A stretch of DNA of 64,000 nt from an uncultured Alphaproteobacteria bacterium (GTDB lineage Bacteria; Pseudomonadota; Alphaproteobacteria; HIMB59; GCA-002718135), in the NCBI GenBank assembly GCA_902521315.1, contig CABYRH010000002.1, forward strand, positions 146,076-210,075. The letters are read 5' to 3'. The position numbers were made by a program, and so were the translations under genes. Positions 44,949 to 53,293 of the stretch are shown piece after piece. Under the pieces are notes generated by a model that made no database searches, was not told where the DNA came from, and was given only the letters and a program-made list of their open reading frames with translations. The first letter of the stretch is position 1, and every line of letters begins with the position of its first letter.

Positions 44949-45944
44949 TTAGGAAGTAATTTCTTTTTGAATAAAATAACTGTTATCTTTATTTTGTTTT
45001 ATTATTGCTGGAATAATTTCCTTATAGGCATCATACAAACTAGAATTAGCTTTTGGTAATTGATCTTTAATTAAATTACTCAACTTAGGTAAGTTGTATG
45101 ACGGAACGGAAGGAAACATATGATGCTCTACGTGATATTCCATGTGCCAATATAAAAAACTAAATATTGGATTAAAACGTACAGATCTAGTTGTGAACCT
45201 ATGATCTTTTATATCTTCTGGCAAACCTATGTGTTGAGTCATATTAAATATGTTAACAATGTTGCCCCAGTACCTAGGAAAAAATATTAATAATGCAGGA
45301 AGAGGGTTCATTAAATAAAATGATAGAGCAAAAGAGGCGATCCATAAAGAAACATGTATTCTTGAAATAAGACGACATTTCCAAATCTCATCTTGAGGAA
45401 TACATTCCTTCATAACAGGTGTCGTCATTCCTAACGCGTGCTTGATAGTTTCAAATTTAAAGGAGTCCTTGAACTTAACAAGTTCATAAAATGGAGCAAA
45501 ACTAAATAGGAAACTTTTTAGACTTGGATATTGATGAAATAATGCTGCTTCAAAATCATGAGGGTCAGCAACAGAAGAAGTATTGCTATGGTGTCTAAAA
45601 TGACTCCAAGTCCATCTAGTTGGTTCAAAGTCAGTCATAAAAGAACCAATTTGATAAAAAAATTCATTTAAAAATTTTGATTTGAATGCAGTTCTATGCC
45701 CGCATTCATGCCAAATTGGATTACTTGAATAAAAAAGAACACCGTAAAGCCATAACCATAAAACTGTCCACCATGTTCCCCATGTAGCTAAGGACATGTA
45801 TCCAAAAATAAATAAAAGAATAAAATATATAGTTACATGCTGTAATCCTTTTAGATCACTTTTTTTTGATAACTCTTTAAGATCTTTTTTACTTATTTCG
45901 GCTCTAAACCATTTGTCATCAACATTATCTAATTTCTCTGACAT
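44949..45944 (-). CDS. Membrane di-iron desaturase/hydroxylase, MocD-like (distal copy)
   Basis: 331-aa membrane protein with the three histidine boxes of di-iron desaturases and hydroxylases: HECGHRTAF, HFRHHSNT and YHVEHHMFP. A further TQHIGLPEDIKDHRFTTRS belongs to a subgroup that I associate with MocD of rhizopine catabolism. It has four or so membrane segments. It is the last gene of an eight-gene minus-strand run with a sugar-type importer, so a small imported molecule is a plausible substrate in place of a fatty acid. It is clearly a paralogue of the gene at 52167-53189. Confidence 0.82.
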   Translation of the reverse strand: MSEKLDNVDDKWFRAEISKKDLKELSKKSDLKGLQHVTIYFILLFIFGYMSLATWGTWWTVLWLWLYGVLFYSSNPIWHECGHRTAFKSKFLNEFFYQIGSFMTDFEPTRWTWSHFRHHSNTSSVADPHDFEAALFHQYPSLKSFLFSFAPFYELVKFKDSFKFETIKHALGMTTPVMKECIPQDEIWKCRLISRIHVSLWIASFALSFYLMNPLPALLIFFPRYWGNIVNIFNMTQHIGLPEDIKDHRFTTRSVRFNPIFSFLYWHMEYHVEHHMFPSVPSYNLPKLSNLIKDQLPKANSSLYDAYKEIIPAIIKQNKDNSYFIQKEITS

Positions 45945-46004
45945 ATATTTTCTTTATAAAACTATTATGAGATTTAAAAGACAAATATTAACTATTTTGT
46001 CTCA

Positions 46005-47060
46005 CTAAACGTCAACCCATCTTCTAATTTCATTACTTTCTATACATTTATCAATTATATTTTGAATTTTTGCACCTTGATAAAAATCGGGCTGCATATT
46101 CAAGTTTGTTTTTATTGACTCTATAAAGTTTTGATAATTACTTGGAGTTTTTGGACATTCAATAGTATCCCAAGCCATTTTATTGATATTTTCATCAATA
46201 CAAATATGCAATGTAGACCACTTAGTCCTTTCCTCATCTAGTTCAACTTTTAAAGCACCTTTTGTACAAAATACTTCTAGAATTAAAGAGTTTGCATGTC
46301 CAGTTGCATATCTTGTATTAGTTATTGTTCCAATAGCTCCATTTTCAAATCTAACTAATGAATTGAAACCATCATTAGCATCTAATGTATATTCTTTTAT
46401 TTTATTTCCTTTATCGAAGTAAGTTTTTAAATCAGTACATATTTCTTTTATGTCACCTACAGCATTAACAGCAAAATCAAAAATATGAACACCTGTATCT
46501 CCTAAAGCACCGTTACTTCCATGTTTTGTAGATAGTCTCCACAACCATTTGTCTTCCTCTCTCCAATCACCCCATTTATTACTTGTAAGCCAAGACTGAT
46601 AATAACAAGCACTAACATGTCTAGGATTTCCTATTTCTCCAGATTTTAATATTTCAACTAATCTTTGATATGCACTTGATTCCCTATAAGTAAAATTAAC
46701 CATATTAATTTTTTTAGATTGAACTGCTGCATTTACCATATCTTTTGCATCACTATAATTTTCAGCAAGTGGTTTTTCACAAAAAACATTATAACCACTT
46801 TTTAAAATTTGCAGTGTAGTCTCTTTATGAAACTTATCAGGTGTTGTATTGCTAATACCATCAAAAGTTTTTTCTTTTTCGAGCATTTCTTCTAAACTTA
46901 AATATCCTCTGATATCTGCATTTTTGTTATTTGATAAAAATATTTCTAAATTTTTTTGATTTGTATCACAAACAGCTTCAACATTGACATTTGGCATATT
47001 GTTAAATTCATCAAGATGTCTTGAAGAGATATTTCCTGTTCCAACAATACCAATTTTCAT
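46005..47060 (-). CDS. Gfo/Idh/MocA-family oxidoreductase (moc-like operon)
   Basis: 351-aa NAD(P)-dependent oxidoreductase. It opens GIVGTGNISSRHLDEF, has the catalytic Lys in VFCEKPLAENYSDA and an active-site GDTGVHIFDFAV. One base separates it from the ThuA-like gene before it. In rhizopine genes MocA is of this family, and a sugar or inositol substrate is likely given the importer in the same run. Confidence 0.87.
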   Translation of the reverse strand: MKIGIVGTGNISSRHLDEFNNMPNVNVEAVCDTNQKNLEIFLSNNKNADIRGYLSLEEMLEKEKTFDGISNTTPDKFHKETTLQILKSGYNVFCEKPLAENYSDAKDMVNAAVQSKKINMVNFTYRESSAYQRLVEILKSGEIGNPRHVSACYYQSWLTSNKWGDWREEDKWLWRLSTKHGSNGALGDTGVHIFDFAVNAVGDIKEICTDLKTYFDKGNKIKEYTLDANDGFNSLVRFENGAIGTITNTRYATGHANSLILEVFCTKGALKVELDEERTKWSTLHICIDENINKMAWDTIECPKTPSNYQNFIESIKTNLNMQPDFYQGAKIQNIIDKCIESNEIRRWVDV

Positions 47061-47061
47061 T

Positions 47062-47844
47062 TTATTTTTCTTCTGTTGGATGTCCTACACTAAAACCTTT
47101 CTTACTAATCTTTTCAATAGGTTTTGGTCTATTACTTTTGGGAGTTGGAGAATGTATATCTTCCCACAAAACTTTATTTTTCTGTTTTACAAAATGTATT
47201 GCATTTTTAATCACGATTTGCACATTTATATTATGATAAGTTGGATATGCTTCATGACCTGGTCGAAAATAAAATATTTGACCATTTCCTCTTCTATATA
47301 ATAAGCCAGATCTAAAGGTTTCTCCTCCTTCAAACCAACTAGTAAAAAGTGTTTCATCTGGAGATGGAACCTGAAAAGGCTCACCATACATTTCTTCCAT
47401 TTCTAGTTCAAAATGCGGTTGTAAACCCTCGCAGATAGGATGGCCAGGATTGCATATCCATAATCTTTCTTTTTCACCGTATTCTCTCCAAGTTAAATTA
47501 CAATTAGTACCCATTAATTTTTTAAATATCTTTGAATGATGTCCGGAATGTAATACTATCAAACCCATTCCTTCAAGAACTCGTCGTTGTACTAAATCAA
47601 CTGTTTTATCTAATACTTCGTCATGCGCTTTGTGGCCCCACCAAATAACAACATCACAATTTTTTAATAATTCTTCACTTAATCCATTTTGATCTTCTTT
47701 GAGCGTAGCAGTTTTAATTTTTAAACTATTATCAGTTGATAAAAAATCTTTTATGCATCCATGAATACCTTTGGGATAAATTTTTTTAACTTCTTCATTT
47801 TCTACTTCATGAATATTTTCATTCCAAATTATAACATTAGTCAT
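47062..47844 (-). CDS. ThuA-like protein (trehalose utilisation family)
   Basis: 260-aa glutamine-amidotransferase-fold protein. WWGHKAHDEVLDKTVD, LIVLHSGHHSKIF and the ending FYFRPGHEAYPTYHN are the ThuA marks. ThuA-like proteins are often next to Gfo/Idh/MocA enzymes and help in oxidation or conversion of sugars; the exact reaction is uncertain. It precedes the Gfo gene by one base and follows the permease by seven. Confidence 0.87.
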   Translation of the reverse strand: MTNVIIWNENIHEVENEEVKKIYPKGIHGCIKDFLSTDNSLKIKTATLKEDQNGLSEELLKNCDVVIWWGHKAHDEVLDKTVDLVQRRVLEGMGLIVLHSGHHSKIFKKLMGTNCNLTWREYGEKERLWICNPGHPICEGLQPHFELEMEEMYGEPFQVPSPDETLFTSWFEGGETFRSGLLYRRGNGQIFYFRPGHEAYPTYHNINVQIVIKNAIHFVKQKNKVLWEDIHSPTPKSNRPKPIEKISKKGFSVGHPTEEK

Positions 47845-47851
47845 TCTAGTA

Positions 47852-48826
47852 TTATCTAACTCTTTCTCCGTGTAACCGATGTCCTAGTAATGCTAGCAAT
47901 ATGATTAATCCGTTAAAGAATTGTCTCCACTCACCACTCCAGCCAATGGCAATAATTCCTATTTCCATATAGGCAATTATACCAACGCCAAATACTGCTC
48001 CAATAATAGTTCCTAACCCTCCCCAGTAAGGAGTGCCACCAACAAAAACAGCTGCTAGAGCAAGCAATAAATAACCAAATCCTTGAGTAGGGAAAAATGT
48101 ATAAGTAATCATTGTTGTAAAAATTCCACCAATAGCAGAGCCAATACCTACAAACATGAATGCTTTAATCTTCACCGCATTTACATTAATACCCATCTGT
48201 TCTGCGCTAACAGAATTATCTCCTACATGCTGAATATGAATACCAAAAACATGTTTGTTAAAAAAATAATAGCAAAATATTACAAATATTGCTGCCCAAA
48301 AAATTTGCATTGGGAAGCCATAAAAATTTCCAACTAAAAGAGGGTAGATCCAGTGGCTATCTATTTCCATAATCGTAATTGATCTGCTGTTAGATAATAA
48401 GAGAATTACACCTCTCAGTAAAAATAATACTCCAAGAGACGCAACAAGAGAGGAAAGTCTAAATACAACAATTAATGTTCCAACGAGAGCACCAATAGCT
48501 GCTCCAGTAAAAATACCTAGTACTAAACAAATAGCTGGATCAACTCCATTTTTAACAAGTAAAGCAAATACGTAAGCTGCTACAGCGTAAGTAGAGGCAA
48601 AGGAAAGATCTATTTCACCAGATGCAACTAGAAAAACTAATGGAATAGTTAAAAATATCAAAGTTGGCATCATTACAAATACTGATTGATGAAGGTTAGG
48701 TCTTATCCAAGCTTCTGGTGCACCTACTAAAAAAATTACCATTAAAAGTACAAAATATCCAATGCTTCCTAAAGCTCTTCCATTTCTGTGAAAGTAATTA
48801 CTTAAATATGAATTATTATTGCTCAT
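47852..48826 (-). CDS. Ribose/inositol-type ABC permease (RbsC-like)
   Basis: 324-aa BPD_transp_2 permease with about nine hydrophobic segments and marks such as ASGEIDLSFASTYAVAAYVF and VFVGGTPYWGGLGTIIGAVF. A single gene codes the channel, which forms a homodimer in this class. Its start overlaps the ATPase stop by one base. It should bring in the ligand of the RbsB-type protein upstream. Confidence 0.9.
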   Translation of the reverse strand: MSNNNSYLSNYFHRNGRALGSIGYFVLLMVIFLVGAPEAWIRPNLHQSVFVMMPTLIFLTIPLVFLVASGEIDLSFASTYAVAAYVFALLVKNGVDPAICLVLGIFTGAAIGALVGTLIVVFRLSSLVASLGVLFLLRGVILLLSNSRSITIMEIDSHWIYPLLVGNFYGFPMQIFWAAIFVIFCYYFFNKHVFGIHIQHVGDNSVSAEQMGINVNAVKIKAFMFVGIGSAIGGIFTTMITYTFFPTQGFGYLLLALAAVFVGGTPYWGGLGTIIGAVFGVGIIAYMEIGIIAIGWSGEWRQFFNGLIILLALLGHRLHGERVR

Positions 48827-49572
48827 TAGTGTGCTCCTATAGTATCTCTCATTATTTTCATGAGTTCTTCAGGAGTAGATATGTCATTCTTATTGAGTTG
48901 ATGAACGACTTCTCCTCTATCTAAAATTACAAATCTATCTGATATGTCGTATACATGATAAATATTATGACCAATAAATAGAACAGATCTATTTGATTTT
49001 TTTACATTTAAGACAAAATCAAAAACTTTCTGTGTTTCATTAAGAGATAAGTTATTTGTTGGCTCATCAAGAACAATTAATTCTGCTTTATTATAAATTG
49101 CTCTTGCAATTGCTACGCCTTGTCTTTCACCTCCGGATAAATTTCCAACTGGAGATTCAGCATTTATTAATTTTGATGTAAAACCTATTTCTCTAATTAA
49201 TCTATTTGCTTCAAAAATTTGTTCTTTTTCTTTAATAAAACCAAATGGATATCGAAGTTCCTTACCCATAAAAATATTTTTAACTATCGATTGTTGTGGA
49301 GTTAAAGCTCTATCTTGAAAAACAGTTTCTATACCAGACTCTCTAGCCTTGAGTGCATTCCAAGCGTTTACTTTTTTTCCTCTTATAAGTATATCACCTT
49401 CGTCAGGACTATAAACACCTACTAGTGTTTTAATTAATGTTGATTTACCTGCGCCATTATCACCAATTAAACCTACAACTTCACCTCTGGTTACTTTTAA
49501 TGATGCTTTGTTTAAAGCAGTAATACCGCCAAATCTTTTTGTAACATTATCTAATTCAATGATATTTTCCAT
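48826..49572 (-). CDS. Ribose/inositol-type ABC ATPase, single-domain
   Basis: 248-aa ATPase with Walker A GDNGAGKST, signature NLSGGERQGVAIARAI, Walker B LIVLDEPTN and the switch FIGHNIYHVYDI. Most RbsA proteins have two ATPase domains in ~500 aa; this one has only one and must act as a dimer. It overlaps the permease gene and follows the binding-protein gene after a stem-loop. Confidence 0.9.
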   Translation of the reverse strand: MENIIELDNVTKRFGGITALNKASLKVTRGEVVGLIGDNGAGKSTLIKTLVGVYSPDEGDILIRGKKVNAWNALKARESGIETVFQDRALTPQQSIVKNIFMGKELRYPFGFIKEKEQIFEANRLIREIGFTSKLINAESPVGNLSGGERQGVAIARAIYNKAELIVLDEPTNNLSLNETQKVFDFVLNVKKSNRSVLFIGHNIYHVYDISDRFVILDRGEVVHQLNKNDISTPEELMKIMRDTIGAH

Positions 49573-49583
49573 AAATTTTGAAA

Positions 49584-49609
49584 TGCTAACCCATCAAAAT
49601 GGGTTAGCA
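49584..49609 (-). terminator. Stem-loop between binding-protein and ATPase genes
   Basis: TGCTAACCCAT (49584-49594) pairs with ATGGGTTAGCA (49599-49609) around a four-base loop. It follows the stop of the binding-protein gene at once on the minus strand and lies 11 bases before the ATPase start. Only a weak T run follows, so attenuation or mRNA protection is likelier than full termination. Confidence 0.65.
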
Positions 49610-49619
49610 ATATATTTAC

Positions 49620-50615
49620 CTATCTTAAGCCTGCATCAGCAAGAGCTTTAACAGCTTGATAGTTATTTGTATCAACAAACCCTGCACCAGTATCTTGGTT
49701 TATTGCGCCAGTACCAAGTACAGCTGTTTGACAAAGTGATAACACTGGAAGATACCCTTGAAGGAAAGGTTGTTGATCAGATGTTAGATGAACATATCCT
49801 TTTTCAAACGCCGACATAATTTGTGGGCTAGTATCAAATCCAATTTGAAGTAACTCATTTGGTCCATAACCAGCTGCTTTGGCAATACCTTCTGCAACAT
49901 TCATTACATCACTTCCAGAGTGAACAATTACTTTTGTTTCAGGATTTGCATTTAACGCTGCTGAGAAAACTGGGATAGTCATATTCGGATCTGAAGCATA
50001 AGCTGGTTGTCCATCAAGAACAGTTACTGTCATTCCGTGTTCTTCAAATATTATTCTTGCACCATCTTCTCTTTGAGCTCTAGCGTAATCTCCAATAGGA
50101 ACCATTACTATAGCGTGATCTCCAGCTTTGAAACCAAATTGCCTAATTGCTTCTCTTGCAAGAGCTTTACCTTGAGTTGCTAAATTTGCTCCTACGTATC
50201 CGCCACCAAATTTTGCTCTTACACCTGATGGATCAACGTTTTGATATGTCATTAGAATACCTTTTTCAGCAGCTTGTTTTGCTAAAGGCATTAATGCTTC
50301 ATCGCCAGGATGCCCCATCATTGCAATAGCATCTACTCCAAGTCCAACTGATTCTCTAAGTTGACGGACCATTTTTTCAAAATCCCATTCTGAGTAAATA
50401 ATTTCAGCATCTGCGCCCGTATCTCTTATTGCATTCATTGCTCCTGCTGCAACTATTCCAGCAAAGCCACCAGCCTCAGGACCGCCAGCATAGAAATGCA
50501 TTTTTACGTCTGAGCACCATTTGTCACCAAGATCTTGTCCAGTTGGAGCAGCATATGCATGCATAGAAACTGGAAGAAGAAAAATTGTGATTAAAAATAA
50601 TTTTATAATTTTCAT
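49620..50615 (-). CDS. Ribose/inositol-type ABC substrate-binding protein (RbsB-like)
   Basis: 331-aa periplasmic-binding-protein type 4 receptor with signal peptide of about 22 residues (cut near AYA). Marks are GHPGDEALMPLAKQAAEKGI, YVGANLATQGKALAREA and HLTSDQQPFLQGYLP. ATG at 50615 was chosen because GGGAGG lies seven bases upstream; an earlier in-frame start would include it. It has its own promoter-like boxes. Binding proteins of this class take pentoses, inositols or other small polyols. Confidence 0.88.
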   Translation of the reverse strand: MKIIKLFLITIFLLPVSMHAYAAPTGQDLGDKWCSDVKMHFYAGGPEAGGFAGIVAAGAMNAIRDTGADAEIIYSEWDFEKMVRQLRESVGLGVDAIAMMGHPGDEALMPLAKQAAEKGILMTYQNVDPSGVRAKFGGGYVGANLATQGKALAREAIRQFGFKAGDHAIVMVPIGDYARAQREDGARIIFEEHGMTVTVLDGQPAYASDPNMTIPVFSAALNANPETKVIVHSGSDVMNVAEGIAKAAGYGPNELLQIGFDTSPQIMSAFEKGYVHLTSDQQPFLQGYLPVLSLCQTAVLGTGAINQDTGAGFVDTNNYQAVKALADAGLR

Positions 50616-50655
50616 AATTCCTCCCATGAATTAATTTAAATATTATAATAATGTT

Positions 50656-50684
50656 GTTAAACTAAAAATACCTGTGAATGTCAA
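50656..50684 (-). promoter_or_regulatory. Promoter-like boxes upstream of the RbsB-like gene
   Basis: On the minus strand TTGACA (50684-50679) stands 17 bases before TTTAAC (50661-50656), a fair -10 box (four of six). It lies just after the aldehyde dehydrogenase stop, so the importer genes may be transcribed separately. Confidence 0.4.
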
Positions 50685-52121
50685 CTAGTACAATCTTTTA
50701 CTTATTCTTTTAGTTTGTCCGTGACTGTAAATACCATCAACACCACCGTCTCTCCCATAACCTGATCTTTTATATCCACCACCTGGAAGATTGGTACCAT
50801 CTACAAACCAATCATTTTGCCAAATTATTCCTGCTTGTATCCTATCTGCTGTCCATTTTGCTTTTTGATCATCAGCAGTAAAAACACCAGAGGCTAATCC
50901 ATATTTTGTTGAATTTGCAATATTTATAGCTTCTTCTTCATCTTCAAAATCAAAAATAGATGTAACTGGACCAAAGATTTCCTCCTGCGCAATTGTTGCT
51001 TCAACTTTAACATTATCAAAAATTGTTGGTTGATAAAAATTACCTTCATCTCTATCAGCTTTATCTCCCCCTAATGTTAGGGTGGCACCAGATTGTATTC
51101 CTGATTTTACATAATTCGAAACTCTTTGCATTTGATCAGTTGAAATAAGAGGTGTTACTTGTGTTCCATCTTCGTCACCAGCACCAACTTTTAATTTTTG
51201 AGTTTTAGCTACAAGCTTTGTCATATATTCATCTTTTATTTTAGGATGAACAATTACCCTCGACATTGCTACACATATTTGTCCTGCATTAGGTTTAAAA
51301 ATTCCTTTAACAGTACTATCAACCGCTTTATCAATATCCGCGTCAGGATAAATAATAGCTGCAGACTTACCACCTAATTCAAAATGCGTAGGTATAATTC
51401 TATCAGCTGTTTCTTTTAAAATTTCTGATGCAACTTCTGGAGATCCGGTGAAAACGATATAGTCACAACCTGAATGTTGAACTAGCTTTCTTCCAGTAGT
51501 TTCACCATAACCATGAATAATATTAATAATTCCTTTAGGAACACCAACTTCTTCAAATATTTGACCATAAAAATTTGAAGAAATAGGACATAACTCAGGA
51601 GGTTTAATTACAATAGTATTGCCAACAATCCAGTTTTGCGCAACCATTCCAGAAAACAAAGAAACAGGATAATTCCATGGAACAATTTGTAGTGCTACTC
51701 CAAAAGGTTCTAAGACAACATAATTTAAAGTATCATTTCCTGATGGGATTAATTTATTTTCTATTTTATCTGTTAGTCCAGCATAGAAGTCAAATGTATC
51801 TGCCGCCCCTTTAAATTCATCTACGCATTGTTTGATGGTTTTACCATTTTCTTGACTTAAAAGCTTACCACCTTCATCTTTTCGTTCCCTTAATTTTTGA
51901 GCAATTGCTCTCATCATATTTGATTTTTCTTTTGAGTCCATATCAACTAAAATTCTTTTATCGAAAGCTCTTTTAGCTGCTTGGAAGGCTAAATCTATTT
52001 CTTCATCCAGCGCTTCATCAATATTTCCTACAATTTTTTGATTTGCTGGATTTAAAACAGGAATATTTTTTTTTGATATTGAATCAATAAATTTACCATC
52101 AATAAAATTTCTTAACTCCAT
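50685..52121 (-). CDS. NAD(P)-dependent aldehyde dehydrogenase (moc-like operon)
   Basis: 478-aa aldehyde dehydrogenase with Asn150 in VPWNYPV, Glu248 in HFELGGKSAAI and Cys283 in AGQICVAMSRVI. ATG at 52121 was chosen; a start four codons upstream adds little. It lies between the proximal desaturase and the importer genes and is a paralogue of the copy at 6635-8068. It may oxidise an aldehyde released when the desaturase-type enzymes attack an imported compound. Confidence 0.92.
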   Translation of the reverse strand: MELRNFIDGKFIDSISKKNIPVLNPANQKIVGNIDEALDEEIDLAFQAAKRAFDKRILVDMDSKEKSNMMRAIAQKLRERKDEGGKLLSQENGKTIKQCVDEFKGAADTFDFYAGLTDKIENKLIPSGNDTLNYVVLEPFGVALQIVPWNYPVSLFSGMVAQNWIVGNTIVIKPPELCPISSNFYGQIFEEVGVPKGIINIIHGYGETTGRKLVQHSGCDYIVFTGSPEVASEILKETADRIIPTHFELGGKSAAIIYPDADIDKAVDSTVKGIFKPNAGQICVAMSRVIVHPKIKDEYMTKLVAKTQKLKVGAGDEDGTQVTPLISTDQMQRVSNYVKSGIQSGATLTLGGDKADRDEGNFYQPTIFDNVKVEATIAQEEIFGPVTSIFDFEDEEEAINIANSTKYGLASGVFTADDQKAKWTADRIQAGIIWQNDWFVDGTNLPGGGYKRSGYGRDGGVDGIYSHGQTKRISKRLY

Positions 52122-52166
52122 ATATATTATCAATAAAACTAAAGTTCAGGAAGTGTCAAGTATAGT

Positions 52167-53189
52167 TTAATTATTTGGAACTTGTACGGGTATATAATAA
52201 TCTGGATTTTTTGATTTTTTAATTACAGCTGGAATTATATCTTTGTATGCAGAGTATAAAGTTTGTGGTTCTGGTAACTGATCTTTTATTATTTCATACA
52301 ATTTTGGAAGATTGTAAGATGGGACCATTGGAAACATATGATGCTCAATATGATATTCCATTTTCCAATATATAAAACTAAATACAGGGTTCAATCTTAC
52401 AGACCTAGTAGATAGACGATGATCTTTTGTATTTTCTTGCAAACCCATATGTTGAGTGATGCCCCAAATACCATTGAAAGTTGCAAAAAATTTTGGAACT
52501 AAAAATAATAATATAGGAAGTAATGAGCTAAAGTAAATTGAAGAAGCAATTATTGATATCCAAAGAAAAACAAAAATTCTTGAACTATTAATACAATCTT
52601 GAATTTTATCTTGAGGTATACAATCTCTCATAACATCTGTTTTAATTCCAAGGGCATGTTTGATAATTTCAATATATAATGATTTGTGTATAGTAAAAAA
52701 ACCAATTCCAGGAATAAAATTAATTAAAAAACTTAAAAGTGTGTGTTTAGAAAAAATACTACCATCAGCTTCGTAATCGTGAGGATCAACTGAGGCGGTA
52801 TAACTATGATGTAGAGAATGACTCCATCTCCATCTAACAGGCTCAAAGTTATTCATAAAGCTTGCAACATGATAAAAGAAATCATTTAACTTTCGTGTTT
52901 TAAAAGCTGTTCTGTGGCCACACTCATGCCAAATAGCATCTGCACCACCCCAGAACATGCAGTACGCAAGATAGAATGGAATAAACCACCAAGTTTCCCA
53001 AAAGTAAGCTGATAAGATACCTAATCCTGAAAGGGATAAAGTAAATATTATAATATGTTTCCATCCCTCGTAATCAGTTCTTTTTGACAGATTTTTAAGA
53101 GTTTTTCGGTCAATATTTGCTCTGAACCATTCATTTGAAATATTATTGATACCAGTTTGTACTTTTTGTTCTTTAGTCATATTTTTCAT
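52167..53189 (-). CDS. Membrane di-iron desaturase/hydroxylase, MocD-like (proximal copy)
   Basis: 340-aa membrane enzyme with histidine boxes HECGHRTAFK, HSLHHSYT and YHIEHHMFP and the subgroup stretch TQHMGLQENTKDHRLSTRS. It shares the same layout and many identical segments with the copy at 44949-45944. First gene of the minus-strand run. Its electron donor (ferredoxin and reductase, as MocE/MocF) is not in the window. A fatty-acid desaturase is the alternative; the context argues for a hydroxylase of a small imported molecule. Confidence 0.82.
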   Translation of the reverse strand: MKNMTKEQKVQTGINNISNEWFRANIDRKTLKNLSKRTDYEGWKHIIIFTLSLSGLGILSAYFWETWWFIPFYLAYCMFWGGADAIWHECGHRTAFKTRKLNDFFYHVASFMNNFEPVRWRWSHSLHHSYTASVDPHDYEADGSIFSKHTLLSFLINFIPGIGFFTIHKSLYIEIIKHALGIKTDVMRDCIPQDKIQDCINSSRIFVFLWISIIASSIYFSSLLPILLFLVPKFFATFNGIWGITQHMGLQENTKDHRLSTRSVRLNPVFSFIYWKMEYHIEHHMFPMVPSYNLPKLYEIIKDQLPEPQTLYSAYKDIIPAVIKKSKNPDYYIPVQVPNN

Positions 53190-53293
53190 TATAATTAATA
53201 AAAAATTAATATTTTTCCAGTAATTTTATCAATATTATTTTATAACAATCAGTATATTTAGTTTATTTAGAAAAAAATAAAAATCTTAAAATA

